Positions 12,109 through 24,871 of a stretch of DNA of 64,000 bases are shown one piece after another. The notes below the pieces were generated by a model. It had not been told where the DNA came from. It worked only from the letters and a program-made list of their open reading frames with translations, and searched no databases. The DNA lies in contig CM037094.1 of NCBI GenBank assembly GCA_020916435.1, forward strand, positions 79,966,936 through 80,030,935, written 5' to 3'. Both the position numbers and the translations under genes were made by a program. The DNA comes from Oxytropis ochrocephala. Lineage: Eukaryota; Streptophyta; Magnoliopsida; Fabales; Fabaceae. The first letter of the stretch is position 1. Each line of letters opens with the position of its first letter.

Positions 12109-12407
12109 ACACATGTCTATTATACCCCCGCCCACCCTACAATTAATGCATGAATAAATAAATATAATTGTAAAGAATTGAATGCATCATAATTTGGTAA
12201 AAAAAAAAAAAAGAATTGAATGCATCAATAGATTCGGTTATAAAAAAGGGAGAAAGGGGAGGCAATTCACATTTATTTATACTATGATAGAAGGAAATTA
12301 ATACTATATTTTAGAAAAGATGACATTCTAAAATGGTATGTGCATATGGAAATTGTCCCTATAACATTTAAGTTTAAGGGTTGAGTAGAAAAAAGTTTGG
12401 GTAAATA

Positions 12408-12692
12408 TATTATTTGTCCCTATAAAATTTGATAATTTTTCTTTTAGTCTCTATACAAAATTTCATTCACTTTTTGTTCCTACATTTTCCTCTGTAAATG
12501 CTTATACTCCTCATGACTTTTAATAGTGATTTTTAGACATTTTAATAGCGCTTCTAAGTGATATTAAAAGTTATGAAAGACTAAAAGAATTCACGGATGA
12601 AAATGTAATAATTAAAAGTGAGTGAAATTGTTTATTGGAACTAAAAACAAAATTTCCAAGTTTTATAATAACCAAAAATATATTTAACCCTA
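12408..12692. mobile_element. MITE-like inverted-repeat insertion
   Basis: The left end GGGTAAATATATTATTTGTC and right end, which reads GGGTTAAATATATTTTTGG on the other strand, are inverted. The interior has reciprocal TTTTAGTC / GACTAAAA phrases. Segment B lacks it near 34960. No clear target duplication was found, so the class is open. Confidence 0.5.
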
Positions 12693-12931
12693 AATTTAAT
12701 TGTTATATATTGTCAGCGTAGAGAATTTTTACACTTTCAATTCATTAGGATAAAAGACAAATATTTTTAGGATATATCAATTTTTTGACGGTGCCAAAAA
12801 AAAATATTTACAATGTTGCGTATTAGTTAAGTCCAAGTTTAATTAGTATGCATTATTGATATAAAAAATTTTACACTTATTATCAATCACAATTTATGAC
12901 TCAATTATTTCTTAATGACATGATAATTTGT

Positions 12932-13836
12932 TTTTTTATAAGCAAATGTTAGTGGGGGTGGGGGAATGTTGGTTTCCAGGGTTTGAACTCTAAACCTCCT
13001 TCTTGTAACTCTTTCATATCTCTTAACTCGTCAACTGAACTACCTTCCAGGGTTTACGGTCAAATCCTGTTATATTTTGATGTTAAACCTTTGGCATAAT
13101 GATGAGTTGGATAGCGACATTCAAAGCGCTTTAGATGACATGTGGCAGCTTTCGGTTCCTACTAAGGTTCAGTTGGAGATTGTTGTTGGGAAAGCTTCCA
13201 ACCCGATCGAGATGCTCTTATTTCTAAGGGTATCATTACAGACCCTCATGGGTCGAGTTGTCCTTTTTGTTTTGAGCATGATGAGACTACTTTTCACTTA
13301 TTTTTCTTATGCGGGTGCTCTCGTTCAGTTTGGTCCTCTATTCACAATTGGATGTGAAGAGTGCTCATGGATTCTCTAGTTGGAGTGGCGCATTTTAAGA
13401 CTCATGGCATGAGGCTGGAATCCAAGAAGGCTGGTAGATTGAATTATCTTTTGTGGATGGCAGTCACATGGTGCCTCTGGATTCATTGAAATCACATTCT
13501 ATTTAGGGACCAAGTCTTCAATTCTCAAATAGTAGTCAATCATGTTAAATCTATATCTTGGAGTTGGTTCATTAGCATTGAAGGTCGCAACTCAGATTGA
13601 AAATTTCTGACTGGTGGGGAAATCCTATTGTTTGTATGAACTCGATATAGTTTGGCCTTTTGTCTCATTCTTCTTGGGGTACTCTTTTCTCCTTGGGTCT
13701 TTTTCCCATGGGGTTTTGGCCCTAGGAGGTTTTAATGAAACCCCTTGTATCTGTACCGGTTGGGGTGCCCGTTTGCATCTCCTTTTATAAAAATTTTGCT
13801 TATAAAAAAAAACTGAACTACCTTCCAGGGACCGAT
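12932..13836 (-). mobile_element. tRNA-derived SINE, split by a LINE
   Basis: Read on the minus strand, 13836-13831 plus 13052-12932 gives a roughly 127-bp unit. It has an A-box-like TAGTTCAGTTGA, a B-box-like AGTTCAAACCC and a final T/A-rich tail. A 12-bp duplication ATGATAATTTGT flanks it (12920-12931 and 13837-13848). Segment B has an uninterrupted GTGATAATTTTTAATTAC site at about 35297. A second family member lies at 26884-27009. Confidence 0.75.
13053..13810 (+). mobile_element. 5'-truncated LINE nested in the SINE
   Basis: Flanked by a target duplication of about 20 bp, AACTGAACTACCTTCCAGGG (13033-13052 and 13811-13830). It ends in the A-rich run TATAAAAAAAA. Coding remnants include DDMWQLSVPTKVQ (zf-RVT) followed by frameshifts. 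The tail has the GGGTCTTTTTCCCATGGGGTT / TTTTAATGAAACCCC wording of this LINE family. Confidence 0.85.
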
Positions 13837-14534
13837 ATGATAATTTGTAATTACCAATCAAAAAAATATATGATATACCAATTAAATAAATTAAGTCAAA
13901 ATTTTTTTTTAGAATTGATTTATTTTCAAAATATGTTTTCTAAGTTTTTATTCTTTATGCATAAAAAAAACTAAATATATTTTTTTCCAAAAAGTAGTAA
14001 TTAATGAGACTAATGCATTTATGTTTATTTTATGTATTTATGTATAAATGCATTTATGTATATTAATTATGTAACAACTTTTTTGGATTGTGATTATGTA
14101 ACAACTTTTTTATCTTATTAACCAAATGAACAATATTAAAGTATTTTTTGGCTGAATATTAAAGTATATATCCTTAAGAAATTAAAAAACAATTAAATAT
14201 CAAGAGGGAGTGTACAATTTTTGTCCATTATACATCAAAAGGATCATTTTTTGAATAAAAAAAGTTAATAAAAGATATTAATGTATTTAATTACACATGA
14301 GATAAAATATTTATTTGTATCTTATTATCCCAAGGAGTAATATTAAAGTATATTGATCCTTAAGAAATTAAATATTTTATTTTTATTTAATGCTTGCTGC
14401 ATTAATTATTTAGACAATCACTTAAACAATATAATTTCCTTAACATATAATATACTTTTAAATAAATAAAATATTAGTTTAAGATGAATAAAAAATCATT
14501 TATTACATAAAGAATCAATTAATAGTTTTTTTTT

Positions 14535-14640
14535 ATATTCCTCCGTCCCAAAATATAAGCATCGAAAGTTATATATCTGATTAAATTTAGTCTAGATGCA
14601 TATACTTTTTGGTCCCTATGTTTTGAGACAGAAGTAGTAC
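14535..14640. mobile_element. Stowaway-like MITE (Tc1/mariner)
   Basis: CTCCGTCCCAAAATATAAGC at the left is the classic Stowaway terminus. The right side TTTTGAGACAGAAGTAGTA is its degenerate inverted partner, flanked by TA. Confidence 0.8.
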
Positions 14641-14767
14641 TTTTTCAAAAATTAATTAAAAAAGTGAGTTATTTCATGTTAATTAAATTAATTTTCTATA
14701 AGTTTGTCAAAAAAAACTTTTCTACATTACATATACAGAAAATTATATAGAATTTTTAAAGGGTGTG

Positions 14768-15265
14768 TGTGTAAGCCCTTGTAGCCGATCAATGTTGACT
14801 AGATTTACATATTGTTTTAGTGTTATTGTTAATTGTTCTGGGTTGGGCCACGAGGCCCACTTAGTCATTTAGACCCAGGTCGGCTCAGTTACCGTACACC
14901 CAGGGCTACACGTTGGACCATGAGATCATGTACGCAACTTGGACCAAGGCATGCACCACTTGGTCTAGGATAGGCCCATCTCTCTTTGATCCACATTCAA
15001 AGGCCGATCCACTAAGCTTCGACGGCTCAAATCTTCCAAAATGATCTGACGACTCAAAGTCATCACCCGAAATCTATAAATAATGGTTTTCATAACCACA
15101 CAAGGTACGTTTTCCTTCAACCCTGCAACCTCCACGATTCTCTACTGACTTGATCGTCGGAGTGTCTTTGCAGGTTCCCCCTCTCGTTTAATGCACGGGG
15201 ATCCGACTGGGTCAGGAGCACTACCAACTTCAATCTGACCGCCCCGAAAATACTATAAGGTACAA
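14768..15265 (+). repeat. LTR-like sequence (possible solo LTR)
   Basis: It opens TGTGTGTAAGCCCTTGTAG. It has a TATA-like ATCTATAAATAATGG (15071-15085), a downstream TCGTCGGAGTGTCTTTGCAGG phrase and GC-richer composition than its surroundings. That is the layout of a plant retrotransposon LTR. I found no second copy, PBS or clean 5-bp duplication, so the edges are approximate. Confidence 0.4.
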
Positions 15266-15539
15266 AACATTAATTAAGACAACAATAACGCTATGAGATT
15301 ATATGACTAGTAGACTGATAACAGATCTTATCACCACAAAAAAAGGTTTCTACCTTTTGATCACATTTTTATAGCCCTTCCCTACCTAGAACACATCACA
15401 TAATGATTCCTATTTTTCAAATTTTTGAGATCTTTAATTAAAGAGAAATGAGTTTTGGAGCGAAATGAAATGTACAGGTGATCAATCAAATAATTTTTAA
15501 GCAGCGAAGGGAGTGTATTGTTTTAAATCCAATCGCATA

Positions 15540-16480
15540 TGCGTTCTGTAACAACCTGAACTTTAGACGTCATAAAGCCGGAATGTTAACTATTTTAATA
15601 TAATTCTAGCTCATTTATAAATTTGAATGAAACATAGTCCTGAGTGGTATGAATAGCAAAAGGATAACTTAAATGACATAACTGAAACAATTTACTTGAT
15701 GTCATTCCTTAGTTGAAATCCAAAGAACGAATTAGACTTTATACATTAACCTAGAGTTTACATGATCAAATACTAAAGCATCTAAAGCTATAATACATAT
15801 TAGAGAATTATAGAATATATTTGTTACTATATATTAATAATAATTAATAAATATATGATAAGTCATATAAAGAATATAATAGGATATAATAAACGAAAAT
15901 ATTTATAAGATTTACACTTTATACATTAACCTAGACATAACCCTTAACAAGGGAAACTAACAATAAACTAGATCTCAAGGATCCCATAACTCGGTAGCCA
16001 AAACAGCTGCCACTTTTCCCTTTCCCCGCTTGATGTTAACCTGCCAATCTGAAACATAAAAACACAAAGAGTGAGATTACAAATCTCAATGAGTTATTTC
16101 GAGACCCCTCACTCATAACCTCTCGTAGTCTTTTTCTTATCTTCTCACTTGTTATAATGTAGTGTAATCCAAAAGTAGTAGAACAACGTCAACCACAACG
16201 GAGAACCCAACTCGGATAACAACTATGGGCCTTAAACCCAACCCAGATAACAACTATGGGCCTTGAACTCAGGAGACCTCCCATTCGAAGTACGCTACTT
16301 AACCTCTTGGGATCGTTATCCCCATATATAGTGTTTTATTCATAACCATAATTATGTTCTCACTCGATAGTTCGTATAATAAACATCGTTCATTTCAATC
16401 AATATTCGCATAATCATAACCTCGATATTTTCCATCAATTATACTTCAAATCAGTCCAATTAAGGATAGGGTAACTTAGG
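15540..16480. other. Unassigned repeat-like sequence
   Basis: Begins near TGTAACAACCTGAACTTTAG, a wording common at plant LTR starts. It contains two copies of a 27-bp phrase around GATAACAACTATGGGCCTT (about 16215-16265). No gene and no pairing LTR were found. Confidence 0.3.
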
Positions 16481-16794
16481 TCAAGTCACGGAAAGGATTG
16501 GGAAGGAATTCGCGTCGAGCGGAAAGCGGAAAAGTATTTTTTTCAAAAATGGGATAGAAGGGGGCGCACGGAAAAGTATGTTGTGATTTATTAAATCATT
16601 TAATCAGTTAACATCTTTGTTTCAATTAGTTAACACTATCAATGACATTTATTTGGTTACTCTATCTAAGTTATGATTAACACACGTCATAACACAAAAG
16701 ACAAATATAGAATAACATCAACCATTCGAATATAGACTGAAGTGCGTGCGTGCTTGCATGTAGACTTATAGAATGACAAATATATCACTCATCG

Positions 16795-17596
16795 GGTGCT
16801 TGTACAAAATATTGGCAAATGTACTAGCATTTAGACTGAAGTGCGTGCTAGGAAGTGTGATCTCAGATTGCTAGAACGTGTTCCTATCTGGCAGACAGAT
16901 TCTTGTGGCGTGGTGGTGGTAAATGAAGTTTTGGATATGGCAAAAAGAAAGAAACGGGGTTGTCTTGTCCTAAAAGATGATTTTAAAAAAGCATATGACT
17001 TGGTGAGGTGGCGTTATTTGGAATATATGTTGTTAATGATGGGTTTCAACGTTAGATGGAGAAAATGGATGACTGGATGCTTATCATCTAATTCAATTTC
17101 AGTTTTGGTAAACGGAAGTCCGACGAAAGAAATTGTGGCTCAAAAAGGGCTAAAACAAGGTGATCCGCTGGCTCCCTTTTTGTTCTTGATAGTAGTAGAA
17201 GGTTTGGCAGGGTTAGTGTGTAAGGGTGTCGAATCCGGTTTTCTCTCAGGTTTCAAAGTTAGTGAACAGCTCGCTATTTCGCTACTACAATTTGCCGACG
17301 ACACAGATTTTTCTATGTGTGATGGGAAGGAGAATAGCATATGGTGCTTGAAAGCAATACTGAGAATGTTTGAGTTGGTTTCGGATTTGAAGGTGAATTT
17401 TGCAAAGAGCAATGTGATAGGCATCAATTTGGAGGAAAGGAAACTCAGTGGTATTTCTCATTTCCTAGCTTGTAATGTTGGATCGATGCCATTTAAATAT
17501 TTAGCTTGTAATGTTGGAATATTGGGATTGCTAGGAACAACATTATTTTTAAGCGGGGTAGTTAGTGTTAACTCAATTGTAAATTCTATTATGTAC
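16795..17596 (+). pseudogene. LINE reverse transcriptase fragment
   Basis: Starts in the RT core (SLIGCLYKILANVLAFRLK) with an in-frame stop, then shifts frame. The second frame carries VLDMAKRKKRGCLVLKDDF, KGLKQGDPLAPFLFL and LLQFADDTDF. FADD is the catalytic metal-binding motif of non-LTR RTs. It runs into KVNFAKSNVIGINLEE and stops at the CACTA insertion. Upstream endonuclease and downstream RNase H are absent. The lost frame, internal stop and insertion make it inactive. It is close to the RT at 29900-30510. Confidence 0.9.
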
Positions 17597-17629
17597 CACT
17601 ACGCCATAATTGTAAAAAGAGAACACCAC

Positions 17630-18235
17630 CTTTAGTAGCGTTTATAAAAACGCTACCCATTTTAATAACACGCTACACCATTAGTAGCGTTTTTAAGTAA
17701 AGCGCTACCCATTAGGTAACACGCTAGGCGGATCCTAGCGCTTTTATACAAAAGCGCTAGCCAATTAGAAAACACGCTAGATAGATCCTAGCGTTTTTAG
17801 AAAGCGCTAGGTATTTAGTAAACACGCTAGACAGATCCCTAGCGCTTTTATTCAAAACGCTAGGTATTTAGAAAACACGCTAGATAGATCCCTAGCGTTT
17901 TTTAGAAAACGCTGGGTATGGGTTTACGCGTTCTCCCAATACCCAGCGCTTTTTAAAAAACGCTGGGTATTCTCCCAATACCCAGCGCTTTTTAAAAAAC
18001 GATGGGTATGACTTCACGCGTTCTCCCAATACCCAGCGCTTTTTAAAAAATGCTGGGTATGGCTTCACGCGTTCTCCCAATACCCAGCGCTTTTTAAAAA
18101 ACGCTGGGTATTGGGTCATGCGTTCTCCCAATACCCAGCGCTTTTTAAAAAACATTGGGTATGGCTTCATGTGTTCTCTCAATACCCAGCGCTTTTTAAA
18201 AAACACTGGGTATTGGGTCACGCGTTCTCACACAT
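17630..18235. repeat. Left subterminal repeat array of the CACTA element
   Basis: About 15 copies of an AGCGCTTTT...AAAACGCT unit. First they alternate with AACACGCTAGATAGATCC-like spacers (to about 17900). Then comes a roughly 72-bp higher-order unit containing CGCGTTCTCCCAATACCCAGC (17925-18220). The repetitive minus-strand frame of FFKKRWVLGER motifs comes from this array and is not a gene. Confidence 0.85.
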
Positions 18236-18996
18236 CACTTTCTTACCTCTCTTCTTTCAAACCCTCACACAACCACTTCTTTGCCCTCAACCTCTGCCTC
18301 CTCCTCTCTTTTTTTCTCATCTCTCATTCATGTTCAGCATTGTCAGCACCACCATCGCATGGATTCGTGTTCTCTCCTTCCATCGCAAGTGAGTAACAGT
18401 TTTGAGCATTCTATGTTGTTGCATTTTGTCGAAAAACATGTTCTTTTTTTTGGTTGAATCTTTCTGAACTGATGATTGTTGAAAGGGTTGTTCCTCTTCT
18501 TCTTATTGTTAGATCCTGTTCTTATTTGAAGTTTAGCACACCAGCTGTTTGTAAATTTGCCTAAACTAAGTTTCAGTGGGCACATCAACTGTTTGTTAAA
18601 ATGCCCAAACCAAGTGCAAAATTTTTTTTCTTTTCAGAGTTGGGCGTACAAACTGAATACTTGTTAAAATGTTATTTGTTCTCTCATTTCTGCTTAAAAA
18701 TTTTATTTCTGTGATATGACTTTTTTTATTAGGGTTTTGTAATAATCTGTTTTAGTATTAGGTTTTTATAAAAGTTTTGTTTATTCAATTTTAGTTTCTA
18801 ATTAACTCTTTTGCTTTCACTTTTAGTTTTTTTCTATTTTAGTTTATTTCTGGTTTGGTATTTTAATTACTAGTTTTATCTTTACTAATTTGACCCTGTT
18901 TTTTATTTTCATGGTGAAGTTGGTTTCTGATAACTCTATTTTATATAGAGTATTTCATATGTTTAAACTTAGTATTTGCTCTCTTTTAAGTAATAA
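18236..18996 (+). other. CACTA interior: possible captured leader/exon
   Basis: CT-rich sequence (18240-18330) leads to a short frame and a possible donor CGCAAG|TGAGTAAC at about 18388. T-rich intron-like DNA follows. It looks like the 5' end of a transcribed gene, either the element's own first exon or a capture. Product unknown. Confidence 0.35.
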
Positions 18997-21900
18997 CTAG
19001 CCTAAGGGCCCGTGCAATGCACGGGGTGTGCTAGTATATACGCAAGTAAACTTTTAAATCAAAAATCTCAAAACTCTTCATTCCAAGTAATTATTAACAT
19101 ATTTGAAAATAATTATTATGATTTTCTTTCTCAATCTTCTACACTTGGTTCAAACTAACAACATGTCAAGCATATGAGTAAACCTCCTTTTCCTATTAAG
19201 TCCAAGAACAACAAACCAAAAAAGTACTTATTGGGCAATGTATGAGAATAACAATGCATTACTTCAAATTCTGAAACACTTCTTTGTTCACAACATTAGA
19301 AGTAAAATTTGTAACCTTCTTATCATCATAAATGATTAGGGATGTTATACATTTTTTATATTGGTTAGATAGACTCATATAGAAAGTTTATATATAAACA
19401 AATCTCATACTGAGAACCATTTCCAAGTGACTTCTATAATTAACTCCAACAAAAAAAGTCACTTTATTTTTTATCAACTAAGTCGCTAAATTAAGAATTT
19501 AAAATTGACAAATCACAATTAAACTAAAATTTTCCATGTAGTAACAAAAACACAAACTTAATGCAACCATGAAAGAAAATAATTCCAACAACAACATTAC
19601 TAAACAATAACATGTTTTCCTTGAAAGTAGAGTGACCATGTTTCAAATTTCACAAAACACATACATAAGTCGAAAACAATACAACCCATAGAAGTACCAA
19701 ATCGAGGAATAGTGCACGTATGTCAAATACGTATATGTTTTTATCGGAGAGGGCTAGTAACGAATGTAAATACAATAAGCTAATAATTTTTATAATTTAA
19801 TCACATCTTTATATTGTGATACAATGATTTAAATTATACTAATGTAACAAATGGTGAAACTGATTTGAATCTCTCAAGACAATCTCCCCTCGAGCTGGTC
19901 ATTCGTCTTAGTGATTCACAATAGGAGGTGTAGTAATCTTCAATGCACTCGAAGTGCTAAAACTTCAAGCTGTTGAATTCGTCTCCAAATAAGAGGACAC
20001 TTAATGATTTCCTCACCTTGCAAATAAGCAAAAGTAAATGGTGAAAGCATTGCAATTTTTTAAACCTCTCACCAAGTTGAAAACTTAGAGAAATTCCTTG
20101 TTTGATAGAAAATGTGAGCGCTAGAGAGGGAGGAAGAGTAGGCACCTCATAAAAAAGCGAGCAGTGATGCCCCATGGAGTTCTCCACACATAAATGATTA
20201 TCACGAGACCAATTGAATAGCGGATAGATCCTGTCAAAGCGAAGCAAACCGATTTGTTAACAAAAGAAAAATAGCTCCATTCAAGTACCTAAGTTGATAA
20301 ATTAGTATACAAGTCACCATCTTGAGGCTCATAGTATGCGGAAATTATTTGAGATCCTCGCATATACACTAACCATGTGAATTCTATTCTACTAATATTA
20401 TGAACCTAACAATTAACTTGAAAAAATAAAATTCCCAAGCAGTAATCTGTGCAAAATGGCGCATTTATGATGAATGCATACCACATTTCATGCAGTGGAA
20501 ATAATTATCATGCCCACCATTTGAAAGCAAAGGATCTACCATGTGTTGCGTGTGTCGAGTTTCTATAGCTTGGCGTCGAGTTTCTTTCCTATCATCATCA
20601 ACATGAAGTCTCATAAACTAACCATATGTAATGTTTCAAAATACAGAATGCTTACAAAAAGATGCAATGGCGTTCTTTCAATTTTAACATCTTATTAGAC
20701 TATGCATGTTTCATATAAAAGCACGACACATTAGTCATTATTCTTTCAAATTCAACATCTTATTAGACTATGCATGTATATTATGGAATGTATGTACTTT
20801 CCTCTCAAAATTCACCTTCAGACAGACTCAATTAGACTCCAGCTCAATTAGGCAAGCTTCTATACCAAAAGCTCCCATTTAGACACTATAGTTGGTGCAA
20901 ACTTGAGCAACCTTCAAAAGAAACATGAAGAGAAGAGCATTAATAAAACAATTCACAAAATCAAAAAAAAAAACTTCAAATTAAATAAAAAAGAGATACA
21001 TCTTTGGTTGCTCTGTATCACAACTTGAACAAACAACTGAAACACCAATAAGATGCAAAAACCATATGAGTCTCTAACCATTATCATCAACAACAACCTC
21101 TAATGTAAATTGAAGATCATAGGTGAGGTCACTATGCCAATGTTTTTAGTGATTAATTGTTGTATTCCCATTCTCCATGGCGGAAGCAAGTTAAGTTTAG
21201 AATTTCATTATCAAACCAATACACTAAAAAAATCCATTAGGATTCAATTACTGTACCAACTATAAGTGTTGATAAGCATCTCAAACATCTAAAGCAAGAA
21301 GCCATCCATGAATATCATTTTTAGAGTAGTCGAGTAAGGAGGATTATCGAATGCAAGCTTCAATGACACCATCTAGACAAAGCTCAAGTAAAGAAGTAAT
21401 AATTGAAGAGGTCGTTGTTGATTACCTCTTTCTTGAATCTATATTCGATTGAACTATATCACCCAAATGGTAATTTATGTGGTCCAACCCTCAAGAGCAA
21501 ACAATGTCTTTTTTTGTTCAAAGCAAACCATGTCTGATCCTATAATGTTCACATAAGCTTACCTTTTGTTATTTAACATATATAAGTTTTGCTTTGACAA
21601 AATCTAACCAAGGAGAAAGCTGTCCAATTTCTTCTTTCTTCAAAAAGGCTGAGAAATCAATGAATGATAGAAAGGGAATAATGAAGCACCAGAATACAAA
21701 TTTGCAATATATGAGACTAATAACACTTTTGCTTCTTCAACTTATAATACTAAGTTAAAATATTGAAGTGAATATGAGCCAGAATGAAATTTCAGAGTTG
21801 GATGCAGACTTAATCACTATTGAAATACAATACAGAAAAATTACACAACTTATAAAAATATCCTGGTTTGCATCTCATCTTAGACTCTCCCTATTTCATG

Positions 21901-22880
21901 TCTCTTCTTTTCAATCTAACATTTTTTTCTTCATAGAATAGGAAAACAAAAACAAAGACTATACTTGGTGACATAATTTAATTACATTTCAGTGCCCTCA
22001 AACAACTATTCTTCATCGCATCCTCTCAGCTTGTTCAATACGTGGAGAATGAACTCGAGCAAAAGCAGCACCAAGTCAATGCACTCTGAAACCAAAAATA
22101 GAAATAGAAAATTTATCCCACATCAAAATCCGAGAGCGGAAAAAACAAAACTAAAATTCAAGTTTTGTCTTGAGAACCATGCAAAGGAGAAGATGTAGAA
22201 GAACAAAGAACCGATAAGCAAAAACAAAGAAGATTCGGAGAAAAATAGGAGAGAATTACCGCGAGCCTTCTCCATTCGCACCACCACCCACGATGGTCTT
22301 TACGCCGCCAGTATGCCACACCACCACCACCAAGTTGCGGTGCTCTCTTTCCTTAAATGCAGGTTTCCTAAATGAAGAAGACAACTAGAAGAAGAAAGGA
22401 ATTAGATGGGTTTCAAATTTGAAACCCTAGATTCGAAAATGAAGAAGAAAAGAGGAAGCTCACCCAAAACCCGCCGCCGCAACAACCGCCGTGATCTCCC
22501 CCTCTCACCACCGCACCATCCATCCCCCTTCGTCATCCTTCTCTCTAGTTTATTCTCCATCTCTCATTTTCTCTCTGTGAAGCCTTCCTTTTCTTTCTCC
22601 CTGGAAAAAACGAAATTTCCTCTCTCTTTTCATGGTGAGAGTGAGGACGGCGAGAGAGATGAGAGTGAAAGAGATATGAGAGAGAGAAGAAGAAAGTTAA
22701 GAGAATGAATGAAAGGTGTCTAACATTCACAACCAAAAAAGCTGAAAGATGAAATGTGTCAGATGCACAATGAGAGAACCAATGGAAGAAAAGCTGCAAA
22801 ATTTACAGAAATACCCTCAAGATTTAGCGCCAATATTGGCTTAGGTTTGGCCTCAAACTGCATAGGATTAAAAGGAAAGA
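18997..22880 (-). mobile_element. Helitron inside the CACTA element (H1)
   Basis: Read on the minus strand it starts A|TCTTTCCTTTTAATCCTATG. It ends with a GC hairpin (CCCGTGCATTGCACGGG, 19014-19030) followed by ...TTAGGCTAG|T. TC start, 3' hairpin, CTRR end and A|T insertion without duplication are the Helitron hallmarks. The same 5' and 3' termini occur at 41273-45396. No Rep/helicase is recognisable, so it is non-autonomous. Confidence 0.75.
22060..22720 (-). pseudogene. Gene fragment carried by Helitron H1
   Basis: On the minus strand a CT-rich leader (22720-22560) precedes GC-richer sequence with exon character and a possible donor at TCGCG|GTAATT (about 22260). An intron then runs to TTTCAG|AGTGCATTGACTTGG (about 22086). 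The second exon can read ECIDLVLLLLEFILHVLNKL and soon ends (GCDEE stop). I do not recognise the protein. Helitrons often carry 5' ends of host genes like this. Confidence 0.4.
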
Positions 22881-22915
22881 TAAAGAGTTTATATAGTATT
22901 TTATGTGATATATGA

Positions 22916-24840
22916 TAACTTGAGTAATTTGAATGGTTATAGTTATTATTAGGCCATTTTGGATATATTGTGGTATGTTTGATGTTTTTGTTCAGTGCAG
23001 TCTCAATGCTAATCGCATCAATGCTCCCCTGACCGATCTCGCATCAAATCGCACTACTTGGTGAATAAGCACTGTTTCATATGCATCCACTTGCAAGTGA
23101 TGACCTCCTGCCTGGTTCTCTGATGCCATCCCACCTTGTATAGTAGGCGCCTACCATTCACACATAGCTATAGGCATAGCTTTGAAGAGTCACCAACATA
23201 GGGACACATTTTCACACATCAATGAACCGCCCTATGTCATTAGTCAAAGATTTCAACTTGGATAAACCTCTGAAAAGCAACTACAGCTATGATCCACTCA
23301 AGATTACTTCAACATGAAGAAATGAAGCACCTCACTTGAAGGCTATAAAAGGACCTCACATCTTCATTTGGAGATATATCACAATCCATAAGTTAGATCA
23401 AAATTTCAATATACATAGTTAGTTTTTATATTTTTAGAGGAAGAGGAATGAATTGACAAATCCTCCTTAACTCATTTTCATAGTGTTTGTATAGTGCTAA
23501 GGAGTAATGCTAGTGCATTGCTAGAAGATTTCATACAAAGGTTTTCAACATTTGTAACTTTACTTTTGTTGTTTCTCTTTTGTGATTTCTATTATATAAA
23601 CATGGTCTATTCAGTTTATATATATCTTGCAATGTCTCTTGTTAGCTAAACCTTTCTTAGTTGGAATGTTCTAATCATTTAATGAGCTTTTAAGTAAGTA
23701 TGTTGCATGTATGTATGTTTGTACTTTAGTTCTTGCTTGATAATATTTTCATTACTTATTTTGAACTTGATCACTTAGAATAAGTAAGAATTGTAAATGA
23801 CCAGAGATGGCTTACAATTAAGAACTCAAGAACTAATATGGGTGAGTGTTTTACATAAAGAAAACTTTGTGAAAACCATGCTAAGTCCTAGAGATAGGAT
23901 AGTATAGTCCATAGGATAATTGTGGGTACTTAAAATACAAGAGTGAATTTATTTTAGCAACTTGGATAATTGTTAGGAGGCAAGATTGGCATTGACACCC
24001 CTTTCTTTCTTGCATAGAACAAGGATCATAAGAGTGGTAATGATACTCTGAAGAAAGTGACCAGAAAGGCACATCGCTAATGCAATGACAAGATTCAAGG
24101 TTGCATCACATACTGCATCATACACTTATAAGTAAATTACTTGATGAAGACATTCCAACTAGCTTTTCTCTTTTACACTATCAACATTTTTACTTTGCTT
24201 TCTATCTAACTTAGTTGTGATCATCAAAAAATCCAAAATTATTTTATTACTTTGTTACTTTACACTTTATTACTTTATATTGATTTTAAAAGTGAGTTTT
24301 TCAATCTCTGTGGGTTCGATCTTTTTACTACTTGTTTTTGGACAGTGTATACTTGCACACAAGTGTATGTGTTGTCACAGCACCAGTTTCTTTGTCTTGT
24401 GGAGCAAGAGCAACTACGAAACTACCAAACAGGTTGGAGATTCGCTACTGTGGCTCTTTAATATTTACATCTTGTCCCTCTTGTGTTGATTTATAACACT
24501 TTGCTTAACACTTAACTATATGAAAGTATGTACGTACTTCATTTATGATAGTGTGAACACTATGATAAAGCTATATTACAGTAAAGTCAAGAATACATAC
24601 ATATGAATACATATAGTGTTCATATAGTGATCAGAATATAGTGTTATAATAGTGTTCAGATTGTATTCATAGTGTTCTTTACTAATATGTTGCTATTGTA
24701 TTAATTGTAAAGCTCATACTTAAAAGTCTGCTATCATTGTTTTGATTCGTATCGGTGTACTAGTTGAGATGACAAATCTGTTGGATTTGTTCACTTAGGG
24801 GATACTGAACCACTTGAAGTTATTGCATAAGTGCTATGAC
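22916..24840. other. CACTA interior, possible LTR-like piece
   Basis: Contains a TATA-like GGCTATAAAAGGACCTCAC (about 23342) and, near 24300, TCTCTGTGGGTTCGATC. Both are phrases frequent in plant LTRs and PBS regions. No paired LTR or duplication was found. No gene is supported in this 1.9 kb. Confidence 0.3.
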
Positions 24841-24871
24841 TTATGTCATACTTATGTTATTTTCTTTGCAG

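Larger units (their letters stand above)
4355..14480. repeat. Tandem segment A (paralogous to segment B)
   Basis: Much of this interval recurs in the same order and orientation at 16585-16735 and 26660-37200. Examples are 4370-4560 with 16595-16735/26665-26720, 6001-6400 with 28022-28420, 10600-11060 with 33040-33370, 11340-12150 with 34000-34760, and 14375-14480 with 37055-37170. Differences are mostly clean element insertions. It carries gene copy A. Confidence 0.85.

Noticed and set aside
14768..15265. Complete LTR retrotransposon
   Set aside because: Only one LTR-like block, no PBS, coding domains or partner LTR found; kept as a low-confidence solo LTR.
17892..18221. Repeat protein of FFKKRWVLGER motifs
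   Set aside because: Falls entirely in the CACTA subterminal array; unit length and frame are a coincidence of the DNA repeat.
22406..22708. 100-codon plus-strand frame
   Set aside because: Opposite strand to the leader/exon structure of the Helitron cargo; composition is CT/GA simple sequence.
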